Positions 36,131 through 47,867 are shown, counted from the first letter of the stretch. The stretch is DNA of 64,000 nucleotides from Aporrectodea caliginosa (GCA_020284085.1 JACEVL010006403.1:2269001-2333000), one strand, 5' to 3'. Translations and numbers: made by a program. Notes: a model not told the origin generated them from the letters alone.

Positions 36131-37072
36131 CAGTACATCATTATATACAACTAATATAGAAATGCTATTGATATAAAGTTAATCATTGAAACAAAGCATT
36201 TGGAAAGACTCAATTCTTGGTAATGACAAAAAGCCCATAGCTTTGAAAAGTTTCTTAAGCAGCTAATATGCAATTCGTACTTTAAATCACAAAGATTAGA
36301 AATACGTTGTCAATTCCAAGGTCAAGTTTAAAAAGTCAACTGAAGCATAGGATTTAAGCAACTCTTAGGTCAGTTTCTTTTCCTTTCTATTGCACATCTT
36401 AAACCAATCCTTCTGACAGAACCTAATTTAAATAATAGCATTTGTGCAATGAAAATAATATCAAAGACAAGATCAAAAGACATCCAGTGTCACTAGAGTG
36501 GATATTTGGGTCATATGATAAAATTAGCCTTCATCGCCGTTAATGTCAACTGCAGCAGAAACACACTGCTTTCTCTTCTCAGGTTTTGCATTTCCCCTGC
36601 TGCCGCAGCGAATTTGTACACAAATCGAGCACTTGCTAACTTCCATCTGAGTGTACTGTAATCGTAGATTTCATGCTTCATTTGACTGCACCTTGGAGAG
36701 AAAATATCATCATTACAGTTAATTAATTTACATGATTATAGATAATTAACAAAGGTGTATCAAATATTCCAAACAAAAGTACAATTCATCCATAAATAAT
36801 TAGTAGTAACTTGGACCTAGCATATTACTCGTAGTAGCTTTATGATACAATGGATTTAAAGATAAACTGCCAAAGGGTCGTCCGTGGTTCACCTAATAAG
36901 AGCAAAATTCAAAATATGGAAGGGGTTTGCACCCTATGCGGACACCTGCATCTAAATTCGGTATGAGCAGTTTTGTATAGCCTGTGCCATCAAATTCAGC
37001 AGAGACTCTGTACTGCATTGGATCTAATTAGATTTTCTGTTGGATTCAGCACTATCAAAGAACCCCACCCTT
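36131..37072. other. no gene recognised
   Basis: AT-rich unique DNA; only short frames and no recognisable element. Confidence 0.5.
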
Positions 37073-39281
37073 AGGGTGGTTCACAGATGCATGGTCAAAA
37101 ACAAAGTGCAAGCTAGAAACCAGGGCACCCTCTCAGTTTGTTAGACCTATCAATAGTATTATTTAGACAAAATTTCAGCTTTCAATTCCAACGGAAAGAC
37201 GGTGCTCACGGACTGTGTTACTTTGCCTGATACCGATAAAAGACAGTAATTGTGGAAATGAATGTGTCGAGCATACATTCCCGTACGAATGTATTTTATT
37301 TCACGATAAATCAAATGTTACTGTAATTTGACAACACATGTGATAGTAGAACAGTTAGTCAGGCTGAACTGTAAAATTTCAGGAGGTTTGAAGAATTGGA
37401 AATGTCCAAAAATGTAAAAAAAAAACATCGTTCTGACCATGAATGTCGATTGTTCCGGTTTTATGAGTTCAACACCCGCTACAGTCTTAGAGTCTAGAAA
37501 CTGCAAGCACTGCGTCAACAACAGCCTTCTTTGTTGTTTTGCTGTCTGCCAAACATGACGTCAGACAGCTAATTAACATAATAGGTTCTGTGTCCATCCA
37601 ATCAACGACCTCATAAATAGCGCATCCAATAAAAAATTGTTGTTTTGAGGCAAATAGCATTCCTATTTGCCGCGACCACTTGGAGAAGACACTGCTTTTC
37701 TTTTTCATAATTATTGGTGATGAGTCGGTTGAATTCCTCGAACAACTTCATACACCTCTGAACCGTGTCGTTCACCACTCTCAACTGCTGAATTCTCTCT
37801 CTACCTTGTTTGTAATCCTCATTCTCGATTAATTTCTCTTGTGGAAGTGTAAGAAAGTAATCACTAATCTTCAGATGTGACAGCAGTGTCAGTTTTCAAT
37901 GGGTGGAAAAATCACCCAGGCAAGCCCCCTTCTTCAGTACCGCAGCATCACCTTCCTTTCACCAGGCTTAAATTTTTGCAGTTACTCTGTGAACAATATT
38001 CACCTTATCTGTTACTGGACGTTGGTATGAGAATAGTGCCAGACCTACAGCCTCATCTGAAAGGTATCACTAGTGGTTTCGAGGGCCTTCCTGGCAGCAA
38101 CGCCGATCTCGGGGTCAACTGACTCATATTTTCTTAGATTAATCCAAAGTGACAGATCTTGTCCTGGAGCTTTAGCAGCAAGTGGGTCTTTAGGCTGTAA
38201 AAAAGAGCACAAAACTGCACAATGCACATATCGATAAATCTGAGTTCCTTTCTTCTTCGTTAGATTGAATACACCACGTTGATCACGAAAAAGGTAGATT
38301 TTTGATGGCATACAGTAACTTGACCATCCAACTTGCATGCTGAATTGGCCCAAGGCTCTCCAGTGAATTATTGAAGGCTAATTTTCCAAGACAACCATTT
38401 TTAGCTCAATGGGTTCTTGGTATATGACCGGATATGACATTCAGTCCTGTCTGTATCACACTTTCCCAAGCAGCTTTATATGTCTGGAAGATTGGAATAT
38501 GTGGTGATCTGATCTCTGAATCTGACTTTCTTTCAGTAAACTTCTTGAGACAACTGAGTGCTGTTTCATGATAGAGTTCAGTGGCGGATATTACATTCAG
38601 TTCTGTCTGTATCACACTTTCCCAAGCAGCTTTATATGTCTGGAAGATTGGAATATGTGGTGAATTAGATGGACCTCAGCACAAGGTGAATACTTGAGCT
38701 AAAAATCATCACATGGTGACGGCAGGCCAACCACAGAAGCTCTCGACCTATCTTGTCTTCCAGGAGAACGCACACTCCGTTGAAGAGCTCAGTGTTGACA
38801 GATATCAGACTATCAGAGCTCAAGGTTTGAACCTTGTCATAGAGTTTCCACAACTCCAGAAGATTATGAATGTCCATGATGGTAAATTTTAAAATTCACT
38901 TCTGAAAACATGTCTGCCAAAAACACAGAAAGTAAACACCATGACCTTCAACAAGAACTTTACACTCTGTTCAAAATACCAGTTAGTAAGTAAGTATGTA
39001 AGTAAGTAAGTAAGTAAGTAAGTAGGTATAACACAACAGAAACTATTTGAAGATCATCTCCATTACAAAAATAATGTTGAGTTGTTGACCAAGTTAAATA
39101 CGGCATGGCATCAAGATTTACCGCTAATGCTACTACATGGTAATATTTCAATGTCATTGAGCACCATCTTCTAGTTGGAATAAGATGCTGAAATTTCATC
39201 TCAATAATACTATTGACAGGTCTAACAAACTGAGAGGGTGCCCTGGTTTCTAGCTTGAACTTTGTTTTTGTGAACCACCCT
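37073..39281 (-). mobile_element. 2.2-kb DNA transposon with ~125-bp inverted repeats
   Basis: The left end (agggtggttcaca..., then caagctagaaaccagggcac, ctctcagtttgttagacct) and the right end are reverse complements over about 125 bases with few mismatches. Between them the minus strand carries a decayed protein (see 37650-38880) and an (AAGT)n tract at 38983-39025. Target-site duplication is unclear because both flanks contain cccaccct-like sequence. The superfamily is not assigned. Confidence 0.65.
37650..38880 (-). pseudogene. decayed transposon-encoded protein, transposase-like
   Basis: Read on the minus strand in broken frames: ELLWLACRHHV (near 38740), SPHIPIFQTYKAAWE (twice), DLSLWINLRKYESVDPEIG, LPQEKLIENEDYKQGRERIQ, and VVNDTVQRCMKLFEEFNRLIT ending near 37700. 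The WLACRHH...VVNDT pattern is one I recall from multi-copy transposon proteins of hydrozoans and arthropods, but I cannot name the superfamily. A ~165-bp direct duplication (copies around 38440-38510 and 38600-38663) and several frameshifts show it is dead. Confidence 0.5.
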
Positions 39282-40077
39282 ACCCACCCTGTATCAGTTA
39301 GCCTCACAATATCAACAGGTTTCACAAATATACGTTTTCATACCTGGAAAAGCGGAAGGATTGTATCCAATGTGCACAAGGGGAAGGAAGGGGTTCAAAG
39401 TAGGTAATTTCTATAGATGACCTCAAACTAAAGTAAAATTTCAGTCAACAGTTGCTATAAAAGTGCATATGAAGCTGGCATGTAGAACCAAACTACTGTA
39501 GAGGTTCAATAATTACCAATTATTTAACTGCGTCAAATGTATATAGCACACTTAGAATAAAAAACGACTAAATCAAAGCTTTCACAAACTTAAAAGAACT
39601 TCAAAATTTAGACATTTCCACACTATGCTATGCACCATTTTTGTTCAGTTATGTCACTTGACATAGAAATATTCATATATGCACATTACAAAACAGTACC
39701 AAATAAAGATTTCTATAACTATAATCATTGTTATAATGATAAAAACACTTTATAAATTTTTCAGCTAAACTGTCATTAATTCTAAAGGGAGTTTGAAACA
39801 TAAACACGAGATCCTTACAACTGATCATGCTGAACAGTTTCAATTTGCCATTTGGTTGCTATGCAGAGTAATAGAGTAGTGTAGTAATTCTAGTGCAAGT
39901 TATTAGCCTTGCAGTGTTGCAAACACCTTCTCAATGTTTCCACCAAAGTGTAACCCTCAATACTGCCAAATCACAGTCAACACATCTTAACAAGTCAATA
40001 AATAGTTTTGTTGCAGTTAGCACTTTAAACTGAACCAAATCTCTTCTCTCGAGTGTGCGTGACCTTAGTACAACAAC
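39282..40077. other. no gene recognised
   Basis: AT-rich DNA without a supportable feature. Confidence 0.5.
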
Positions 40078-40737
40078 CAGTGGCGTTACTAGGGGTTTAG
40101 GGGGTGCAGGCTGCACTGGGTGACACCTTCAGAGGGGTGACGCCAAAGTGGAAAAAAATGTATGTTTAAAAGATTTTTGTGCAGAGTTTCAGCAGAAATT
40201 TATTAATTTTAAATTAACATTTACATATTAAAAAAACATTTCTAAGGCCCAGAATACCTGTAATTGCATCAATTTACCTAAGGCTTAAAGTCTGCTAATT
40301 TACTTTTGTAACCTTCTAATGTGCACTGGCCAGTGACGCCATTATTACCCAATTACAATAACGCTTCAAATCACGTTGTTTCGTCACTTTGGTCTGGACA
40401 TGCTACAAGCATGCAAGAAGAAAATAAGAGGGCAATGCTCGAGTGCATTGATCACATTCATTCTGAAATCCAGATCAGATCAAGAGCCATGAAAGAAGTT
40501 GCAGCCATGTTTGAGGCTGTTCAAGTGAGTAGTCTGATATGTGCCACTGAAGTAGAGTTAAAGTTTGCCATTCCAAAATTGACCACTTTCTATGACGAAT
40601 TGTCTGAGAGTGTACTTTTAGTAGAAATACCAAGGCTTAGAAGGCATCTCAAAGCAGCAGAGATTAATCTGGAAGAAGCTAAAGATTGGACAATATTATA
40701 CGACATACGTGTTGACATTCATAGTTTGGTTTAGCTT
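40078..40737 (+). pseudogene. hAT transposon remnant with transposase fragment
   Basis: A hAT-type terminus CAGTGGCGTTACTAGGGG opens at 40078, followed by the g-rich tract and gggtgacacc motif common in such ends. An open frame at 40321-40734 (137 codons) reads MQEENKRAMLECIDHIHSEI... and ELKFAIPKLTTFYDELSE...EIPRLRRHLKA. That fits the helical region before the C-terminal dimerisation domain of ZMYM1-like hAT transposases. The DNA-binding domain, catalytic region and right terminus are missing, so this is an internally deleted copy. Confidence 0.5.
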
Positions 40738-41084
40738 TAATTATTATATATTTGCAAATGAAATTAAGTATTGCTGATTAATAGCTTTGAATCCGGATTC
40801 TGCCGAATAAGCAGTTCAAATATCCGGTTACTATCCAGAATCTGAAAACAGCCAAGAAATGCCAATCGGCCATTCCCTAGTGCCCAGTAATAGGAATCAA
40901 GTTCTTTTCATAGATCAAAAAGTTTATTGGCCTCGATCCAACACCGTATCTTCTCAAAGGTAGTGCACAACAGCTGCACACATGAGTGACAAGTTAAAAT
41001 GTCGAAGGAAATGTAATGTTAGGTATCATTAGCATCTATAAAGTGATATTCCATTAAAGGATTATCCAGCAAAATCCCAATGGT
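40738..41084. other. no gene recognised
   Basis: Unique DNA with a small gaatccggattctgcc palindrome near 40791; nothing else seen. Confidence 0.4.
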
Positions 41085-41230
41085 GGGGTGTGGCACGGTG
41101 ACCAACTGGTTAGAGCCGTTGACCTGTAATGTGGACAGTACGGGTTCGATCCTCGTCTGAGGCGGTTACAGTGATCAAGTCCTTTGCGCACAATTGCTCT
41201 GCAATATAATTGCATCTGTGCATCTGAGAT
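41085..41230 (+). repeat. tRNA-derived SINE
   Basis: Head contains accaactggttagagc (A-box-like) and cgggttcgatcctcg (B box, 41141-41155), followed by a caattgctctgcaa body related to the other SINEs here. Its right end meets the (TAA)n tail of the minus-strand LINE. Confidence 0.7.
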
Positions 41231-43430
41231 GTTATTATTATTATTATTATTAAATAAATTTGTAACGCGCGCAATGTCACACTGAAATGTGAATCTGAGG
41301 CGCGGATAGTCAGCCGCCAGGTGAAGATGCACTTAGATTTCTAAATCCTTAAAAGCCAAGGAGAAATAGTGAGTTTTGAGCCACTTTTTGAAGGAAGGAA
41401 GTGAATTTGAGCTACGAAGAGAAAGTGGTAGTCGATTCCATTCCTTTGGAGCAGAGGCGTGGAATGCACGAGAGCCCATAACTGTTCTGCATCGTGGCTC
41501 AGCTAAAAGACCTGTACTTGATGATCGCAGGCAACGAGGAGGGATGTAAGGAGTTAGTAGTGCATGAATATAGGTAGGTGTGCTGGTGCTGAGGGCTTTG
41601 TAGGTCAAACAGGCCAATTTAAATTTTATTCTGAATTCAACAGGCAGCCAATGCAGCTCGTGGAGTAGGACTGAGGAGCATGTTCATAGTGGGACACTAG
41701 GGGTGTCCAGAAAACATCACAGAAAACACGACACTCAAGTTTTTTCCATTATTCCATTCATTAGCTGTCTATTTGAATTTTTTTCAGAATTTTAAAATGT
41801 TAATTGAGGTCGCTCAAAGCCCCCGAACATACCCTACTTAAATACCCAGAACTGAAGGGCCCATGCTCGAGTCTCGGATTCTGGGTTCATTGTGAATTTA
41901 CTAATTTTATCACATAAAATTAACAAAGAGTCTGATTTAAATGAAACAACTTGATTGCCACGAAAGAGTACACTTGTGAAAAATATAGACACCCAATCAG
42001 AGCATTCACTGTCATTTCAAGGTCAGAATAAAGAAATTTAGCAAAACGAGAAAAAATGGCCACATGTCGGTAATAATTGTGAAGTCGGCTAGTTTTTTCT
42101 TGTTTTTCTCGTCTTGATCAAGACTACAGGCTGTCAGAAACAAGGCTCCCAAATCCAAGACAATCCAAGGTTATTTTAAGGTCAAATAGGCCAATTGAAG
42201 TGAAAATTAGAGGAAATGGCCATAACTCAGCCAGATATTGCTCTATTTGGGTGATTTTGTTTTACCTGTTTGCTGGTACTAATAAAAGCCACATTCGAGA
42301 GGACATAGAACTCAAGGGCTAACATAATCCAAGGTCATTTCAAGGTCAAAAAGTAAAAATCAAGGAAAAATTACCATAACCCAGAGTCACTAAAATTAAA
42401 AGACATTTGGCTGAGCTACAGCCATTTTCCCTGATTTTAACTTTGACCTTAAATGACCCTGGATTATGTTAGCCACTTAGTACAGTATATCCTCGAATGT
42501 TGTCCTTATCTGCCCGAAAATTTAGGTAAAAGAATCACTCAAATTAAGCAATATTTGGCTGCGTTATGGCCATTTCTTCTGATTTTTCTCTCAAATTGAC
42601 CTCTTTGACCTTACAATAACCTTGGATTGTCTTACATTTGGTTGCCTTGTTTCTTACTACAGGTTGTCCATATCAGGAAGAAAAACACACGAAAAAACTA
42701 GCCAATTTCAACAATTATTGGCCGAGAGCTGTCCAATTTTTTCTCGTTTTTGTTAGATTTGGGTTCTGACCGAAATGTGCTATGCCTATATGGTGTCTAC
42801 ATTTCACCCAGATTTAGCTAACCAAGTCAAACAAGTTCCAAAGAGTTAATCCAAATCGGACTCTGTTGGTTAGTTTTGAAAAAAGTAAGCACAATGAGTC
42901 CAAGTTCCGAAGGCTGCACTGAGGTCAAGACATACTGAGAGGCAGGCTTTATCATTGTCAACAGAGGAGAAGATGTTATCCAGTGTAGAGACAAGAGCAG
43001 TTTCAGTGAGAATAGCCTAGACGGTAAGTAGGACTGATACAGGCTGAAGTTTGGATTCGTTGAAGTTTTGAGTTCAAGGTTTGAGACACGTGTAAGAAAA
43101 AGACGTTCAAGGATCTTAGAAATGTTATTGAGGTTAGAGATAGGTCTGAAGTTAGAAAGGTTGCTGGTGTCAAGGTCGGGTTTTTTGAGTAAGGGCGTGA
43201 CTAGAGCAGATTTGAAGCATGACGGAAAACACCCTTCAGCAAAAGACAGGTTGGCCAAGTGTGCAATGAGGTGGGAGAAAACATCAGAACAAGAGACAAT
43301 AAGTGGTGTAGGTATGAAGTCCATTGGGGATGATTTAGGGACCATGCTCTTGAGAAGATTAAAGACTTCAAAGTAGGTGACAGGTGGTAAGTCTGAATTA
43401 TGTTATGCACTTCAGAGCACTGGGCCACCT
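41231..43430 (-). pseudogene. L2/CR1-like LINE, minus strand, interrupted
   Basis: Reading leftward, 43430-42827 encodes the N-terminal half of the reverse transcriptase: CFPSCFKSALVTPLLKKPDLD, NLSNFRPISNLNNISKILE and QSYLPSR. Then 41675-41333 encodes the thumb and C terminus: LHELHWLPVEFRIKFKLAC, YIPPRCLRSSSTG, AFHASAPKEWNRLPLSLRS and FKKWLKTHYF, ending at a stop. A 3' UTR and a short (TAA)n tail run to 41231. The catalytic middle is lost and replaced by a foldback element (41970-42825) plus about 270 unassigned bases (41700-41969). Confidence 0.8.
41970..42825. mobile_element. foldback element, ~420-bp inverted arms
   Basis: The left arm (tagacaccc..., cgagaaaaaatggcc, gaaacaaggct, agacaatccaaggtta, aatggccataactcagcca) and the right arm are reverse complements in the same order, meeting near 42395. 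Each arm itself holds about two related ~130-base subunits (ccaaggt..., aaggtcaa..., tggccataac). The arms are diverged, so it is an old copy. No coding sequence. Confidence 0.75.
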
Positions 43431-43930
43431 TTGGAAGAAGGGCAATATCAAATGCAGTTGTATTGTATTATTGTATCATGTTTAATGTAAACAAAAGAGG
43501 ACCAAACACAAAATCCTGCTTATCACTGCATGTCAACAAAGAATGGGTGAAATATTAAGTAAACAAGTATAATCTTTATTTATCCAACTGCATAACTGCA
43601 CTTTAGTTTACATGAAATTAAGCTCTATAGTATAAAGCATTCTTGTTAAAAACGTTAACAAAAAAGGTAAAAATTGCCTTTTAAATATACTGATTGAGTG
43701 CATGTACTAAGCTAAGTACAGAACCAGTTGTGTGCAAGACAGAAACCTCAAATCAGTACTGGAAACGATGCAAAAGAACAGAATGGTTAACAGTATTAAA
43801 AGTAGCAGACAAGTCAGAAGAACAAGTGATGTCACTTTACCCTTATCCATACAGCACATGATGCAATTACGAAGTGCTGAAATGAAACTTATGGTATGGA
43901 GGCCGAACTGGGGAGATCAGTGATTTAGAA
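43431..43930. other. no gene recognised
   Basis: AT-rich DNA. A tail-like agtataatctttatttatcc segment lies near 43566. A 63-codon plus frame ending near 43923 has no family resemblance. Confidence 0.4.
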
Positions 43931-44251
43931 CAGTGCTTCCGAAAGTGGTGGTCCATGGACCGGTGCCAGTCCGCAAGCCCTCAGTTGCCGGTCCACAAAG
44001 TGAGTCAAGAAACTGGTCAAATTGTCTTGGAATCAAGAAATGGCTATTATAATTTTAAAAGTCATAACAGAAAACACTTATTAGGCTAGTAGTTGAAAGC
44101 AATAGAGTCCTAGAATTGGCTAAAAATGCATTTAAATCAATTTTAATACATTTTGAGGTATTTAGAGAAAAAGAGAAATAATTTTTAAAAATTTGGCAAC
44201 GGTCCTCATGCAGTGGCAAAATTCCTGCCGGTCCGTGACACAGAAGCTTTG
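43931..44251. mobile_element. hAT-type MITE, 321 bp, perfect 8-bp TSD
   Basis: Starts CAGTGCTTCCGAAAGTGG and ends cagaagctttg. It has subterminal ggtccatggaccggtgcc and cctgccggtccgtgaca motifs in inverse orientation, and is bounded by identical ATTTAGAA repeats (43923-43930 and 44252-44259). Resembles Charlie/Zaphod-style hAT ends. Non-coding. Confidence 0.8.
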
Positions 44252-44259
44252 ATTTAGAA

Positions 44260-44868
44260 GACAACTAAGTTTGCATACAATATCCAATTCATCCTTTCTC
44301 ACTCGAGTTTTAAATATAAATTAAAAAGTTGAAATGAATAAATTAAATTAATTAATGTAAATTAAAAGGTCTACAGAGTCTAGAAAAGTTTTCTTCAGCA
44401 GAAGACGAGCTATGGCAGAAGCAAAACAAGATGGGAAGGATCCCTCCTTCATGCAATGAGAACTCACTAATTGATGTAATTGTTGGACCCAGAACATCAA
44501 ATCACTCCGTTAGAAGTGACGAAGGAATGGCGTTGATACAACTATTGTTATGTGAGAAAAAGATCAGTTTGCAAACCCCTCCAAGAGACATTGGCTAAAA
44601 ATCCATAACAGGATGTGTAGAATTGGATGGTGGAATTTGTCCATTGCTGAGTTACTGGCAATTTTAAGACTTACTGCAACTGTAATCAAATTTTAAATTT
44701 TATGAGAATCAATTCCATGAACAGTGAACACAATGTACACGTGTGAATACAGTCATTAACAGTTTACATTTCGTAAGCGCCATTAATAAGAAACAAAAAT
44801 TGAAGAGGTCATAGTCTAACAGGTTAAGTAATAAAAATCGATTCGTGGGGAGAAGAAGCCCAATGGGC
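44260..44868. other. no gene recognised
   Basis: AT-rich DNA with no supportable feature. Confidence 0.4.
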
Positions 44869-44869
44869 T

Positions 44870-45480
44870 TATCTAGTCTTCCCCACTATGATGGAACAAA
44901 TTGATAGAACTTGAAAGGAAACATGAGTCAGTTCAATTAACTTAGGATGAGAAATAAGCATGGCAGTAGTAAAACCAACGTCAGTTAAGTAAGTGTGTTT
45001 TATAGGCCTGTTTGAAGGAGTTGAGTGACCTCTGATTACGGATGCCACGGTCAATGGAGTTCCATAGTTCAGGCCCAGTTATTCTAGCAGAAAATTGCCT
45101 AACATTAGTTTTACAGATTGCAGAGCGAAGATTAAACCGAGATCTAGTGTTATAACCGTGGACAGAAGCATTAGTAGAGAAATAACAATTAAATATACTG
45201 GGTAAGGTTTGGCTCTGATGTCGGTACATGAAGATAGCAAGTTGGAGTTTATGTAGGTCAAAGATAGTTAATAAGATTAAACTTTTAAACAGACTAGAGG
45301 ACTTAGCCAAGTAGTGTACACCAGCTATGATTCTTACAACCCTCTTTTGGAGTAAGTGTATAGGTTGGAGTGGAGTTTTATACCCACCTGCCCATATTAT
45401 AGCACCATAATTAAGGTAGGGTAAAATGAAAGTATTATATAAAGTACGGAGAGTATTAGGGGAAGAGTAGTTTTAAGTCT
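44870..45480 (-). pseudogene. LINE reverse transcriptase C terminus, second family
   Basis: The minus strand reads LPYLNYGAIIWAGGYKTPLQ, LLQKRVVRIIAGVHYLAKSS, LHKLQLAIFMYRHQSQTLP, HGYNTRSRFNLRS and ITGPELWNSIDRGIRNQRS, ending LLN-stop at 44981. The Y.A..W...LQKR..RII and YNTRS...GP.LWN motifs place it in a jockey/CR1-like group distinct from the L2-like copies nearby. 5' truncated. Confidence 0.8.
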
Positions 45481-45845
45481 TCTGATAACCCCAAAAAATC
45501 AAAAATTTATAAAGAGCCACTTAAAAATGTCCTGATCAAGTTAGGTGTAACATGTAAAATTAGATTACACATTCATTACGCTCTAAACAAATAAAATTAA
45601 GAAGAATCGTAACATGCCTTTGTTGCTACTTCTCAAAGTTGGTGCTGAAGACCAATATGTCGTCTGCCTTAGACAGCTCATCATGGGCCCATTTGAATCG
45701 TAAGACACTAGAATACAAAATCTAAAACACAAAACAAAATGTTGTAAAACATGCAATAACATCTCTGTAGCAATGGCTAAGAAGAGTCTAGGAAATAGCA
45801 ATTTTATAGTAGCTGACCCTTTTATCAAACATTAATTATACTACA
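45481..45845. other. no gene recognised
   Basis: Unique DNA between two LINE remnants of opposite orientation; nothing supportable. Confidence 0.4.
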
Positions 45846-46425
45846 TTGCCCTCGGTCTTTACCACCATTATCCATGCATTCATCTGCTCTCACATAGGTT
45901 ACCGCAACTCACTTCTTGCAGGCCTCCCAAAGCTGCTCCTCACCCCTCTTCAGTCGGTTCTAAGTGCTGCAGCCAGGCTAATCGCACGTCTTCCTAAGTT
46001 TGCTCATATCTCTACCAACATGTCTGAAGTACTACACTGGCTCCCTATAACTTTACGCATGCGCTATAGATTGTCTTTTTGGTGTCCAAATCTCAGTTAG
46101 GCCATGCATATAAATATCTCTCTGACTTTATGTGCAAACTTTATCTGCTACCTCGCATCGTTCGCTGCGCTCTACGGACCGATTGGATCTTTTTGTCCCT
46201 CAGACCAGGACCGCTCTAGCCCAAAGTCGTTCATCTGCTGTTGTGGGCCCTTCTGCTTAGAATGACTTTGCCCCTCCACTGCAGGCAAAACTATTGTCTG
46301 GGTTCTCCTCCTCATCTGCTCGTTCCCTGTAGAAGTTTCTCTTTCTCCAGGGCTTCTACACTGAGAGCGCCTCTGAATAGTCCATACTGTGAGGCGCTTT
46401 ATAAATGCTCAGATACAATACAATA
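45846..46425 (+). pseudogene. L2-like LINE reverse transcriptase remnant
   Basis: Encodes IIHAFICSHIGYRNSLLAGL, LQSVLSAAARLIARLPKFAH and VLHWLPITLRMRYRL, the classic post-catalytic region of L2-like LINEs, then frameshifts. The 3' end is gaggcgctttataaatgctc followed by agatacaatacaatac, matching the end of 32345-33045. Confidence 0.8.
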
Positions 46426-46501
46426 CATTTCACCATGCACCATTCAATTTCATGCAAATTAAATGTATACAGGTTTCACTGCATAATTAGATAATACAAA
46501 G

Positions 46502-46735
46502 CGCCGTGGGGCGCGGTGGTGTAGGGGTATGTTCGGTGCCTTGCAGCCGGAGGGTTGCGGGTTCGAATCCACCTCAAGCCGCCGCGTAGGGACCCTGGGC
46601 AAGTCCTTCACTCGCAATTGCTCATGCGCTTCGGCGTGAAACTCCGATTCAGTGTACGCGCTGTAGTCGGGAGCGCCTCTGAGTAGAAATCTTGAAGGGG
46701 CGCTATAACAAGTGCCCATACATACATACATAACC
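46502..46735 (+). repeat. tRNA-derived SINE with LINE-like tail
   Basis: A box in tggtgtaggggta; B box GGTTCGAATCC at 46559-46569. A long central body (gggcaagtccttcactcgcaa, then gcgtgaaactccgattcag) leads into a 3' segment gcgcctctgagtagaaatct, tgaaggggcgctata. That segment closely resembles the 3' end of the LINE at 47935-49026. It ends in (CATA)n. Confidence 0.9.
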
Positions 46736-46964
46736 TCTGGACTGTTAATTATATACGCCAGACGATCATGCAAGGTTCAGAAGCAAGTAAAACAACTAGC
46801 AATTAGCAAATACTGATGTTTAGGTTCATTTCCGTAAAGGCTTAGAGAACGAAGCCAGATCTGTTTTGTAGCAAACATGTTCGAGATAGGCCTTTCATTC
46901 GATCCCACAGAACATCAATCGGCATGACTTCAGGATCACGATGCTGAACTGAAATGACTGGTAA

Positions 46965-47357
46965 AGAAATCCTCCAGAATATGGAAAAACGGTTAATTTG
47001 TACTCAGATAGTAGCGATTTTGGACCAGGAGATGTTTTAACACAGCTGGATGATAAGGGAATAGAACGCCCTGTATCATTTATAAGTCAGAAATTGACTG
47101 ACACCCAGAAGAGATGGGCAACTGTAGAGAAAGAAGCCTATGCTATTGTTTGGGCTCTAAATAAGTTAAAAGAGATAATCATTGGATCTAAAGTTCACAT
47201 CTTTACCGATCACAATCCTTTAACTTATCTGACTGAATCTATGTCTAAGTCTGCTAAACTGGTGCGTTGGGCTTTGGCACTGCAAACTTTTGATGTAGAA
47301 GTTAATTATAAGAAAGGACGATTAAATGTTGTAGCAGATTGTTTATCTAGATTATAA
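46965..47357 (+). pseudogene. Ty3-type retrotransposon pol fragment: RNase H
   Basis: Encodes most of an RNase H domain. YSDSSDFGPGDVL carries the first catalytic aspartate, TVEKEAYAIVWALNK the glutamate, IFTDHNPLTYL the next aspartate, and LQTFDVEVNYKKGRLNVVAD the C-terminal Ty3 signature. Translation stops at 47355-47357 right after DCLSRL. No integrase follows; instead a purine-rich tract and an LTR begin about 115 bases later. This matches the reordered pol of Gmr1-like elements, where integrase precedes reverse transcriptase. The 5' part of the element is missing. Confidence 0.85.
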
Positions 47358-47451
47358 GATTGTTTATTTTACTGTTTTGTATAGTATTAAGTTTATTGCA
47401 TAATTTAGTACATGATGATTTTGCAAATTTTTAAGTTTAATTTGCTCAATC

Positions 47452-47472
47452 CAAAGAAAGGGAAGGAGGTAA
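47452..47472 (+). promoter_or_regulatory. polypurine tract of the LTR retrotransposon
   Basis: A run of A and G (aaagaaagggaaggagg) immediately precedes the TGTGAA start of the LTR, the expected site for plus-strand priming. Confidence 0.65.
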
Positions 47473-47867
47473 TGTGAACAAATGTTTTGCATATATAATG
47501 AGCACAGGTGTTCTTTAGGTTGATATATATATAATGTGTATCGATTGTTAAGCGTTTTAGTCTTAGGCCTTAGTTGCGCTGTCGGCTCGTGGGCGCTTGG
47601 CCTAAAGTAGCCTAAACATTGGCTGACGGTAGATTGTTTTACACGTGCAGTTAGCGCGCCAAACTTAGAAACTGCTGATGACAGTGAATTTGAACAATAC
47701 AGTGTAGTACAGTTGTTTTAAGGCAAGAGTGTAGTTTGTTGTTATTAAACTGTGTTTGAAGAAAGAAAGAAACATTCAAAGAACTGTGTCAATTTAATTC
47801 TTAAACAGTTAGAAGACGTTGAGCAATTTATATGTAGAGATAAGGAAAGTTCTTGAGGTAGGTCACA
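47473..47867 (+). repeat. 3' LTR of the Ty3-like element
   Basis: Begins TGTGAACAA right after the polypurine tract and can be closed at GGTCACA, giving TGTGA...TCACA ends about 395 bp apart. An ATTAAA polyadenylation-like signal lies near 47746. The right boundary is uncertain: a few bases beyond it comes ttggtgacaag, which resembles a primer-binding site rather than host DNA and could mean a tandem or recombined copy. Confidence 0.55.
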
